From contig OZ037765.1 in assembly GCA_964035545.1 (NCBI GenBank), forward strand, positions 16,672,698 to 16,736,697: DNA of 64,000 nucleotides, read 5' to 3'. The notes beneath the pieces are model-generated. The model did not search any database. It was not told the origin of the DNA and was given only the letters and a program-made list of their open reading frames with translations. Position 1 is the stretch's first letter, and each line of letters begins with the position of its first letter. Positions 1 to 12,291 of this stretch are shown piece after piece. Source of the DNA: Bugula neritina. Lineage: Eukaryota > Bryozoa > Gymnolaemata > Cheilostomatida > Bugulidae. The translations under genes and the position numbers were made by a program.

Positions 1-522
1 TGTATTCTTCCATTAAAAGTAAGCCATCAAGCACAGCATGGTATTTAAATACTTAATAAAAATATGATGAAGTTTAATGTTAAACCTTAAATCAACAGTA
101 AAGTCATCACAGTTTAAAACTGTCCAAAAAATACAATTTATAACTATTCATGGAGATAAAAAAGTATCTAAAAGTAGGCAAAACTAATAATTTAATAGTA
201 TAATTCTTGCCAAAAACATAGGAGCAGGTTTTTAAAGCACCGTTGTTTAGTTACATTTAGACAATTTTAAAATATCTAAAAATACTTTGGGTTTTATAAT
301 TACTTTTGTGTCACACGCCTTCAATCAATTCACAGTTTTAGCTCACCTGCTGATGCAACTACATTAGAAAGGTAATAGTGGTAACTGTTCATTTTTGTTA
401 CATTAATTAAGCACTCTAAGAGTCTAAGTTAAAATAGCCTTAAATACATTTGGAAAGTCTAAGAGCTTGCTGAGAACTTACTATTATTTGACTATAACCC
501 AAACATGCCTGTGAAACCCTTT
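1..522. other. 3' flank of the minus-strand gene
   Basis: AT-rich sequence with no convincing ORF. It lies downstream of the stop codon of the minus-strand gene, so part of it should be that gene's 3' UTR. Read on the minus strand it contains ATTAAA-type poly(A) signal variants (plus-strand TTTAAT near 72 and near 191), but none is clearly the used site. Confidence 0.4.
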
Positions 523-3500
523 TTAAGAATAGGCATTATAAGTAGAGTTTTCAGATGGCATAGAGTATTTCATACAACCTGCATCTTTAAAATTAAGATT
601 TGGCTGAGGTCCAGAACAATTTTTAGACATTTTATATAAAGATAAAACATCCTCTTGTGACCGACAACTAAGCCCTGAGCAGACATTTACATCTGTAAGT
701 GACTCAAATAACAAAATAATGACAAAAAAATTAAATAAACAATTATATATTTGCCAACATTATTAGCTGGCTGAATGTGTCAAGTGTTGTACTGAATCTG
801 ATGAATCAATTGAAGTGATATTATGTGCCCAAAAAGTTCTATAAAGTTGATTTGGTTGGGTATACAACTCTGAGGCTGTTCTAGCCAAGACATTTAACCT
901 TCATAAAGCAGCCTGCTTTAAACTTCATTAAATATTCTTCTATCTATAAACCAGAATGCTGTGCATAGTTTATTACAGAAGTGACGATAGAGGATAGAGT
1001 TCACCAGCAAAACAACTTGCTACAAATTGGCCAATGTTTGATGAGCAAATTCAACCATGTGGTACAATACTTACTGCTGTGAGTTCCAGCTGCCGAGCCG
1101 AAGCTGCTGCCAGAAGCTGACTCATATGTGCTGCTACTGCTGCTAGTTTTAGCAGACGAGGTGACTGCAGGTGGCTTCACTGGCTTATACTGTCCATAAC
1201 CAACAGATGGGAAGGGGTCGTTGGTCAGCTCCTCCTAAAGTTATCAAAAGGCATTAGAGAAATTTATCTTCGATAGAGTAGCAACTGGTCTTATTTACAT
1301 GACAAGTTTTTGATTATATAAGTTATATTTGAAATAAGAACTTTAGTATTTAGTATAAAAGCTCCAGCTGCCTGCTACCCGAACAGGACAAAGCGGAGAA
1401 AGGTGAGATAAAGGCTCCAGCAGATTGGAATGCATAAGAATGACTTCTTACTGAGAGATGCAGAAAGTCAGAGAAATTTAAGATGCTATCTCTCAAGAAG
1501 GCAGCACATTTTGACTTGAATCAAAGAATTGAATTACTTTATTATATGAAACTGAAATCACTGTCTGCAAACTCAGCACAGCTATGATTACGAAACGTGC
1601 AAATTCTTTGAATGACAAGTGTTTCCCAGTAATTATAATTGCAACTCATCCTTTGAAAGTTGTCGAGTGCAATGATCAAAAGTTTACGATTAAAATTTTC
1701 AAAGATAATTGGAGAAACTGCACATTTGTTCTAGCTAGTTTGTATGCTGTATTCTGCTACCATTTGATAGTAAATATATGTTTGTCTTTGAATGGTATGC
1801 CTACTACTGTCATATATATTTGAGCTATATGCTCTAAAAGACTTCAGAGAGGAAATTCAGTCCAACAGAGATAAAGACATCAAACGCTGCTAAGTAGCTA
1901 TTAGTACTAACAATTAAAAAAAGTTAGCTTTAAACTACGTATAAGCTATTAAGTATAGAAGTATAAAGTAAATATAGATTTTTACTTCTTTTAGATAGAT
2001 CTATATATCTTTACTTCTTACTACTACATATTAAATGCAAGCACACTTTGCTTTAATTTCACTTTTACATAACATAATAATAATAATCTACATGAAAATA
2101 ACTCTAGAGGTGACTTAAGCCAGAAAAATTTGATCTAACAACTTGATTTTTTACAAATTGCGTGAATTTTGAGCTTCAATCTTTTTCTTGAAAGTATTGA
2201 AGACTCGAATATTTCACCAAAAGAGTAAGACACTGGATACAATCATAACAGTAATGTAATGCAGCATAACCTGTGGTACCTTTTGGTGAATTGTCTGTAG
2301 GGTGAACTTCATATTTCCAGCTCCTGATCTGTTAGTATTTGTTCTAGAAGATGCCATGCCGCCTGTTGTGTTAGTCTCTTCAACTGCTCCGGGTAGATCC
2401 CAGTACACCTACGAACAGGTAGTGCAGCAAAACTGTCTCAAAGCTTATAACTTAATGTAGATACATTTGGAGCTATGTAAAAATCTCAATGAATAAATTA
2501 TAATGGAAAAACAATTTTCATCGTCAACAATTGCGGCTGAATATTCACATAATTGAAAATAGCTCAGAAGTCATTGTAATCTGTGCCAACAAAAGAATTA
2601 TTAGTATTTAATAAGTGGCTTTAATTTTTGTTAAAATAAAATCAATTCAATTGATTGAGATTTCCAAATGAACAAAAAATAAAACTTTCTATGAGCAAGT
2701 TAAGTCAATTTATACTATCTTGATTTTAAGTTGCAATTATAGAGCATATAACAAGTCTAAAATCATAAAGTTGGTATAAATTTGGTCACCAACACATATG
2801 CAAACAGAGAAGTGAATATCATACATAATAAATGTGCTCTAAGTTCAGTTTTGGTCTATGCAAAATAAAATCTAATTATGGACTATAACATGATAATACA
2901 TGAGTTCATATTTTTAATAATCTTGTCATTTCTGTTAAATACTATTGACACATAAAACACTATAGCTGTTAACTAGTAATTTAAATTACTCTATGTTTCT
3001 GTCAATGATACTATATTCTACACTAAATCATAAATTCTATTGTTACAGGTTTTACAATTTGTGCCTATCCAGGTTAATGCAAGAATAATATTATTTTTTG
3101 AGAAATTAACAATTAATAGGTTATAAATTATGAAAGCATTATAATGTTTCTATCAACACCCGTCTCTAGTAAAATATAATTAAACTAATACTAATATTTC
3201 AACAGGTTTACTTCTACTGTTGAAATAAGATAACTTACATAAATATTAGCAGATTTGTCTATCAAATAAAAAATATTTTTAGTCTATTTTTCAATCAAGT
3301 TACTTGCCTTACTTCACTTTTTATAACATTTGATTAGCAATTTTTATGGAAAATTTGATCTTATTTTACTAAATATAAATTAGCTCCTCCAACAGAGCCA
3401 GCAGTTCCTTTAAACAACTATCTTTGTCTATGATAAGCTCAACAGAATAGTTTTCTTGCAAAGAAATGTAACTTGCAAGATTAATGTTATAGGGTCGCCC

Positions 3501-6500
3501 TGGGGCCTGGACTGCATGAAACAAAGCAGAGAACAGAATAATGAAATGATGCTGCTTTTAGTTAATCTAAACTAGTGAATTTCAATCAAGACTTATATGC
3601 AGATAATTGAAGGTAAGATGAAAACAGTTAGCATAAATAATCATACAAATACACAACCAGCATGTATCTTATTATTAGCACTAGTTCAAAGAAAATGCTT
3701 TCAGAACATTCACTTACCTAGCCAGACTACAACTATAAGCCTGCTGTTGAACATTTTATAATTTCAAGATGTGAAACTACAGCTGCAAGTATTGATAATC
3801 TTTCACAAAAAGAACTATCAAAATAATTATATAATTTATGGTCAAAGGACATAATTGCAAAAAGAATCACTATTTAAAAACAAAAAATAGTTTGCTTAAA
3901 TTTATTTACTTCAGCCAAACTTTTCTACACTTCTAAAGTATTACATATAATAAACACTTTAAGCCAAACTCTCGAAGTTCTTGAAGTTTATTACTAGAGA
4001 GATTAGCATAAGATTGGGTTTCTCCTACACCACCTACAGGCCTACACACTCCTAGCTGTATACTAAAAGCCAGTAGTGGTAGTGGCTTTTCTAAGGGAGT
4101 CATCCACAACATATTTATCTCTGTGGAGTAACATTGTTATATACTAGAGTGGACACAGCTATATGGCTCGATTTGTAACAGCAGTTCCATGCATCAACTC
4201 ACTAATAAATTTTGACTTCAGTAAAGTTTGGGTTCTGTCGACTAATGCTACCCTGAAAAACTACACAAATGATAACTTTTAAACTACCTTTCAACTTACA
4301 GACTAGTTTGGCCTCAACCCATGCTGGCAACATGGCTTAAGAACTTCAAAGTAGTGCAAAAGCAATTTCGACTGAAAGCTCTTCCGAGTGTCACCAATAG
4401 CCTTTTTAGGATTGAACTATGGCATGTGCCTCTTTCTACTGAACTACAGCAAATACAGTATCTGCTGCTAAAAAACTAATGACCTGCAGTAATTTACTAG
4501 CACCACGTTCACCACTCTTACAACTCTTACCAGTATTGTGTCTTTGAAACACTCGCTGTTAAGTCAGAACCTCCAGTATCAAAGTTAAAACATGAAGTTA
4601 AAGTGTCAGAACCCTACTGAATGTTCTAGAAGCAATTAGCCAAAAACAAGCAGGGTTACTAGCTGATGAGATGAGCTATAATAAAACAATTAAGTGGAGT
4701 TTAGTGAAGCAACCCATCAGTGCTAATTAGTAACTGTGTATAACATTATATTGTGGAGGTTGGCAACATGACCTATCAACCTTGTAAAATTACATGGGCC
4801 TATGTTATAACTCTACAAGATATTACAGTGTATGCATAGACTACACTTTACAGCCTACATAAAGTCTATAACCAATAAAATACAACATTATCCATATCTT
4901 ATTTTACTATATAGGGTGTCATACACTAGCAACAAATGATATGTGTTTAAATGGTAACACATTTTACTAGCTTTGAATTTTAATATCAAACGCTTATTTT
5001 TATTTTAAAAAAAAAAAACAAATTTTTTTAGGCAACGACTTAATCTGCGAAAAATGTCACTGCATGCAAATATACAAACATATAGGTTTTCATATTATGA
5101 CTTACTAGTGGTTCAATACAGAATATTTGTATAGCGGAAGCAACTAAGATTTATAGTGGGCATATCATTTCCTAAAATAATTCGATGAATCAAGTGAGTA
5201 AAATGTCTATAGGTGTTGCTCAACATATATATCATGTTGCTATTTCTGACCTGGGAACTATATAACAGCTGTCTGTTAGTTAAGTTGGCAGGTGACAGCT
5301 AATGTATATTAGTTTCCTTATTTTAATGTTTTTAAATATTAAATTTCAAATGTCACTTAAGCTCAATTTTACCTATATAAATACTAGTGAATGTACCAAA
5401 TACCTCACGTCTTATTCATTCGGCTATATTTACAGTACAAGAGTTGCGTAACTATAATGGTTTCAGCCAATTTACCAAAGTAGTAGTCATATGAAGTTGT
5501 CTTTCCAAATTCGAACTGCATTGTATACACACTGTATATAATACCGACAGTAGCTGTAGAAAACTAGATGTTTTAGCAGGAAGACAATACAATGTAGCAT
5601 GTACAGCAACTGATTTTAGAACAGATACTCCATTGCATTAAATTGTTGAAGTTGCATATTGCAGCATATCAAGCAGCATATTATAAACTTTTCAGATTTG
5701 AAGGTTCCTTTTCATAAAATAGATAGTTCTTATGGAAACATAAAGTTTAAAGAAAAGGTTCGGCATCAAAAAATTTCTAAGAGTCTGTGTTCTGGCAAAT
5801 AGAAGTTTGTTTGTGTAAAATTAAAATGTGTACTCACAACAAAAACTCGAAAAATAAAAACTGTATTGTTGTTCTACTACTACTACAGGTGATAGCACTT
5901 GGATTTCTCTCAGTTGTGTTGCCAGTAACAATAAACAGTAAAATTTTATTAAATTTTCAGGATTCCAGCATAACTTTTTCTGCCTAAGCATAATGATTTA
6001 AAATGAGGCTACAACTACCATAGGCCTATGATGTAAGAGCTGCAAGATTGTTAAACATAAATAACACCTATAATAAAAAGAGACATTTGTGCTGCATAGA
6101 GGAGTGCTGCCAAAATTTGCCTAAAGCACAAAGTGGTCGTAAAAGGTCACTTGCCAAGTTCGCAGAAATAAAAACCAAACCTTTTGCTAATGTGTTTCAA
6201 GTGGCTTTCATTTATTCAAGAGTTATCAGCCAATTTCAGGTGCTACTGCAGATATATCAACCTCTTCAGACCATTAAAAGGTATTAGAAAAGTATTAATA
6301 CAATGTATTGAAAATTGAGTGTAAACGGAATAATTATAATTTTTGCTATTCAAGCGGTCATGGAAAATTCAACACAGCATTTTCACACTTCCACAAAATA
6401 AACTATTAACTGCACTATTGAAGTTCCTTTCTACTAAACATGAGAATATCGTATGCGATACATATGTGGTACAGTGTGCACTGTGGTGTACATGGTGAGC

Positions 6501-9500
6501 CAGGCAAAAGTAGATATATAAATATATAGTAAAGAACATTTGTTATAAGCAAAGAAGCTACAAACTAAAACTGGGAGTATTACAAGCATGTACAGTGTAA
6601 TAAAAAACAACTACAAACCTTAAAAGATTTCCCAGGTATTAGAGATGGCTGCATATTGAGGAAAATAAAAGCCTGAGTTTACAAAACACTAAAGTTCAGC
6701 TGATTGAAAGAAATAAAACAGAGACAAGCACACATCTCTGTGTGAAACTCAGCTAATAGCACAACTAAGCGATTCTGCCAATTTGATCTGACAACACGAA
6801 ATCTACATATTATACAAATACAGAGACTAGCATAATCATACTAACGCTAAAAGCATTGCAAGTTTTCAAAATAGGCTTCATATTGCAGCCAATGATGCTG
6901 CATTCACACAAGGCTCTGTATAATATGCTCCCAGCTTTATTAGATATATTAAGTATTAGAATGAATCGCTTTATATTGAAGACAAGTAGAGAGTAATTTT
7001 AAACACATTGCAGATACTGCTCAAGCTTACATTAACATATAAACTATTTAATTAAAATATTTATTATCAGTTTCCTTGTGCAGCCTATAATAAAGTGCTT
7101 ATATTGCATCAAGCAAATGGTCTTTGAGGTATCCTCAAAATGTTGAAAGTGTTTTAGAAAATCAGACAAATTCAAGTGCAGATAATTACAAAGTTATGAA
7201 ATTAATGAGTATAAACTAATTAATGAATAATCATTACCGATAAGTAGTCTATATATAAGTGCAAGAAATTTAATAGATGGTCAAACACAGTGTACATTTA
7301 GTTGTATTGTATGTGTTGATATCTAAAAAAACACATGTCAACATCATTTATAATAATGGAAATTATACTAAAACATACTATTTAGATTTTAAAACAATTT
7401 ATAATATTATTGTTGTGCTGTTGATCATTACAGCAAGTTATCATTTCTTAGCTTCGTTGACATTACTTGATACAGGAAGCTATTTAAAATGAACTGAGGT
7501 AAATTTCCCACCCTGCACTAGCAATATGTATTATATTTTATCATCTATGCCACTTTATATTATAACAAGGTTAACCCACACCTATCCTAGCTGAGTGCCT
7601 GTCCATTGCATTAAAGTAGGTAGAAATAATTCCTGTCTAGATAATAAAAACTATCCTGCAGAAGACAAAATAACAGGAATATAATTTCCATTTACATAAT
7701 TTAAATTAAAATATTATTTATTTGGTTAGCAACATAACCAACCTTTTCAACAGCTTATTAGCCTATCAACAATAACCAAAGGACTGTAAGTTTTAAAGTA
7801 AAATCATGAATGAGCTTGCAATACTAATAGGTTTGAATTTTTTAAAATAATAATGATGGTATTATTTTGAACTTTCAGTTTTGGAAGTTCTATCTATACA
7901 TTTACCTAGCACTATATTGACAACTAACCCATTATGCAACGTTGCCAAATTTTGTAGAAAATTGCAAGCTATGATCTGATTGTATGAGCTGATACTAAGT
8001 AGTTTGAAGCAGTGACTAATAACATGACTAAATAGTGTGAAGCAGTGACTAATGACTAGATGACTAAGCAGTATGAATCAGTGACTAATGAGATGACTAA
8101 GCAGCATGAAGCAGTGACTAATGAGATGACTAAACAGTGTGAAGCAGTAACTATTGAGATGACTAATTGGTATGACTATAATGAAATGACTGTAAACATT
8201 GATGACCAATGGCAACAATTTTGAATCAAAATCAAGGCAAAGTTTCTATAAATTCAACAAGTCACAAGGTCCTATAAACTGTCGGATATCTTTCATTTGA
8301 CCTTATACAAAATTTGAACAGCCAACTTATAATATTATATTGAGCAAATACCTTGGTATGCTCTGACATTTTAGTTCCACCATCTGAAATAGAGCTGTCT
8401 GATCCTGACGATGCACCATTGTCTAAAAAGAGAGCCGATTCCATAACATTGGTTGGGAGAGCCCGCCCTTTCAAATACACTTCAGACTGTGTTCTTTCCC
8501 ATCGTTTAGGAGTTCCAGGACTTCCGGTATTTGCTGAGGAAAACAGCCCAAACAATTATTAGTAATAATTTTACATGGTTACATTGTTGGTAAATTTGAA
8601 AAACCATGGGAAATATGCTGTGAACTTCATATTCATGTAACCATCACATCACAGCTAAAGGCTCTAATTTTGGCAGACAGCTTTAATGTACATATAACTT
8701 ACATTTTCAACACCCAAATGCTTTTTACATCAGTTACTGTATGGTAACTGTTTTATTATTATTTTTGTTTTAAAATTATTTCCAAATGATAAATTATAGA
8801 GGCCAGCTCCAAACAAACATTTATCAGTGTTTTCTTGTTATGTAACTGTATTCCACTTCAACTCTGCCCGTTTAAGAGGAGGAGCCATGCAGCAACTATG
8901 AGTAGAGCTTTTAGGATTCTACTGAAGAACTTTACATTGTAAGCATAACTTCCAATTATAATAAAGTATATCTCTGAATTGAAGCTGACTTCTTTGAATA
9001 TTACAGACTATTGGAGTTGTGTTCCTAACTAATCAGCTAAGATAACAGCATGGAGTTAATCTCCCACTTTCAAGATGCTGCCGCATGGGCTTTTCATTCT
9101 AAAGTTTATCTTGATATAAAGGTGTTTGTCAGTTATACTTAAACTACTACATACATTATAGTTGTGCTACTGTCAACTGTTTGTACCACAAATAATGCTA
9201 CAAGTACTAAAACACTACATGACATAATATAACAAAGTTCTTCATCTTCACCAGTGCAAAGATCTGTCTAAATTGAGACGCTTATGCTAAAAGCCAGATG
9301 CTTCATAATATAGGATAGATACATTGAGATTGTGATGTTTGTAATATATATTGCTTCTTGCGGGCAAATTTTTTGTGTTTTAGAAAAATATTTTTCTCTG
9401 TACTTAAGTGACATCAACAGTAAGCCTTGTGAAAAATATGTTGTTTTGAATGTACCAGGCTGTGGTTTCTTAAAACAGTAGTGGTCTAAAACAGCATGTT

Positions 9501-12291
9501 TTTCATAGAAACCTCTCAATGTAAACAGTCTTTTACACATTCCTCAACTGCAGGCATACTTGAAACAAAAAGACGGCTTTTAGGACTACTGGTGATAACT
9601 TAGCATACATTTTGATAGAAAATTATAATAAAAATCAACAGTAGCTTGAAATGAACATTACTTTTTTTGGTAACCAAAATGATAAACTGCGTAGTTTTGT
9701 TTATTATCATGTGACCCTAAACAAAGTATAAAAAATATTGATAGCCACTGTATCTAAAGGTTGGAATAAGTAACTTTTCAATGTACAGCCATACTCTGTG
9801 AATTTTTAAGATAAAACTAATAGAAAAGTAAAAATTACAAATTTAAAAAGTAAAGTATTTATTGAACACTTTAGATAATATTTAAATAGGTATAATAGTA
9901 AACTTTATATTCTATAACAAGGCATGTTTCTGTAAAATATATATTAAATTCATAGTAGATCAATTAATAAGTGTGGTTATATAAGAAAAAAATACTCTAT
10001 GAAACAATTTATATTAGTAAAAGTAATAAGAAGAGCTAATGAAACTAAAAATATTAATTTACTTTTGTCAGCTTTCAAGCAAAATCCAGTAAACTAAATT
10101 ATTATTGAAAATAAGAAGTTCAACAAACTATATATAGCGAACTAGTTTGTAACTATGTAGTCTAATAAGAGATAATATTCTTATACTAAAGTATATTAGT
10201 ATACTCACTAAACATGGTTGTGAAATGTGCTGCTCTATCATAGAATATGAGCCACTCACAGCAAAATATCTTAAATATCAACAAATCTAATAAACAAAAT
10301 TAGCCTATTACTAGTGAGTAGTAGACAGGAGTGGAGACTAGCTTGTACCCCTCCGTTTACAATCTAGTTAGTAGCATTAGATTATGATACCAAAGTCTAC
10401 AAGAATTATTATTAATATGTTTCTAAAAACTTTTATACTAACGGAACAAAATTGATTTACTTTGTCCTATTAGAAGCCATGAAACCCGCTGTGAGGACAA
10501 GGCATTCGCTGATTGGATAAAATTTGAACTGTAATTAGTTATTCTGGCTACAACTCCCGTTTACTGTCTATATATTAAAAACTGAATGATAAACTATAGA
10601 GAAAACTTATTACATAGAAAATTATATATGCAGGTCTAAAAAATAAAGGCTTTGGCTGGGTTTAGCGGTGTTAGTTTTAGAGCATAGCTTACTGTTCTGC
10701 TGCTATTATTAGCAAAAACTCAAATATTTTATACAGACCTGCTCTATAGGTATTAGCATCCTTCTCTTACTACACACATTTTTACTCTAGTTGGCTTTTG
10801 ATTAAAATATTAAACTTGAACCAAGCAAGTAATTGTTTGCAAAAGCTTCAACTAGTTGCTCAGATCTGGAATGATATAATTTATTTATTTTTTATATTTT
10901 TATTTCAGTTAATTTTTATTAAATATAATAATATTAACGCTGACACTGTTGACATTAAATGAAAGAACTTACTATAAATGGTTGCATCTTTTGCCAAAAT
11001 ATTTAATATATGAAATATACAACGACCGACACAACAGAGTGTGTTGGTCATTGTAATCATAATAGTATTGAGATTACCTGCACTAGTATTATATGTTGTG
11101 GAGACAACTAACGATTTCAGTCTACAGATGAGGGTGGCAAAGTATTTTAATAGCTAACATTCTCATCATGAAGCCAATTATTAAATAAAACAATTAATAA
11201 ACTACTGAAAGTCTGATAAAATATTTTATCAAAATGATAGACTTGGCAGTAATTTTGTGGAGTTCCATTTTTAATTTGCTTCAATCAAAATGTCACCGTG
11301 CCAAGTGTTTTGTTGGTGCAGGTGACTTTGGTTTGTAGTTACCAAAAACATCTGCACACAAATTAATGAATAAAACTATTGAAAGAAAGTGATATTCTAA
11401 TATAAAGATAATTTATAATTGCTTATTTTTTGGCAATTCTTTCTTAAATTTACATATTAAGTTTACTTGGAATATTACTTTTGAATACACTTATTGGATT
11501 GTGATAAGAAATTCAACAACCTAAAGATATTGTAATCAGCATCTTACAGTCATGCATCAGGACTAAAGAATTATAAGCTTGACACACATTCTATATAATT
11601 TTAATAAAATATAATATTAAGCTATAAATCAAAAGTAAGACAAGCTTTTTATATATTTTATAAGGTGCATCAGCACTGCGGTAAGCATAGTGAATTAGTG
11701 TGAAGTATTATAAATCAGAGCTGAAATATTCAACTCAAAGTTAATTTATTAATTTATAACACAGTTATCAGGTCTTCCCAGCTACAAAAAAACTTCACCC
11801 CCCAGAGCCTTACATAGCTACACTCCTATTAAACTAACAAGACAAGATACACAATCAGTAGAAGATGCACCACACATAACTAAAGTTTAATACAGTAAAA
11901 GGTGAGTAATTGACATTTCAGAATATCATCATGCTATGCTACTGCTTAATTTGTAATCTGCACACTTGATTTATCATATAAACATTTAGCAACAGATGAA
12001 AAAATACCAATTAGCTTGGTGAAAAGCTTAAGTAATTCCAAACATCAATCACCACATTTATACACTCAGAATATATAAATTAGTCTGATCTTAGTTGGGA
12101 CATTTAATCAGACTAGGTGTCAATATACACATACCTAATGAAAGTGAAACCAGCGTATCATGACACCCAGGCGCAGGTGCTACAGGACAGGCTGCATCTG
12201 ACGCACTTCTAAACGCTGGACTCTTCTGTATCTTAGTCCCGTCACAATTTAGAGGAGGAGACACTCTTCTGTGGTGTGTAGCCATCACCAG
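523..12291 (-). CDS. five-exon gene of unknown function, about 263 aa
   Basis: I do not recognise this protein. Exons in transcript order are 12291-12135, 8533-8352, 2408-2280, 1234-1075 and 692-523. Each junction has a GT donor and AG acceptor (for example GTAAGTATTG after 1075 and TTTTCCTCAG before 8533), the phases agree (1, 0, 0, 1), and the total from the ATG at 12285-12283 to the TAA at 525-523 is 792 nt. The start is provisional: the frame stays open for two codons upstream to a good acceptor at 12292, so further 5' exons may exist. The product looks mostly disordered, rich in Ser, Thr, Gly and Pro. It has a WERTQSEVYLKG block, a serine run in the fourth exon, an NDPF stretch (DPF tripeptides can bind the AP-2 clathrin adaptor) and a C-terminal SQEDVLSLY segment that faintly resembles SMAP-type ArfGAP tails. 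No catalytic domain is visible. The conserved phases make a real gene likely; the function is open. Confidence 0.6.
2409..8351. other. large intron of the minus-strand gene
   Basis: A 5.9-kb AT-rich intron between the second and third exons as recognised here. I found no convincing gene on either strand; the short ORFs (such as those near 5.8, 6.1 and 7.3 kb) have random-looking translations. The only clear structure is the 33-bp tandem repeat near the end adjoining the exon at 8352. Small unrecognised exons cannot be excluded. Confidence 0.4.
8006..8173. repeat. 33-bp minisatellite, five units
   Basis: Five head-to-tail units begin at about 8006, 8039, 8075, 8108 and 8141. Four are 33 bp and the second is 36 bp (a 3-bp insertion). 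The consensus starts GAAGCAGTGACTAATGAGAT and continues GACTAAGCAGTAT. Units differ by a few substitutions, so the array is not new. It sits in an intron of the minus-strand gene, about 180 bp from the exon ending at 8352. Confidence 0.85.
8534..12134. other. intron of the minus-strand gene, AT-rich
   Basis: About 3.6 kb between two exons of the minus-strand gene. I see no supported gene, RNA or repeat in it. Confidence 0.35.

Noticed and set aside
8353-8562. Plus-strand ORF opposite the exon at 8352-8533
   Set aside because: It is the antisense shadow of a real exon with matched splice phases on the minus strand.
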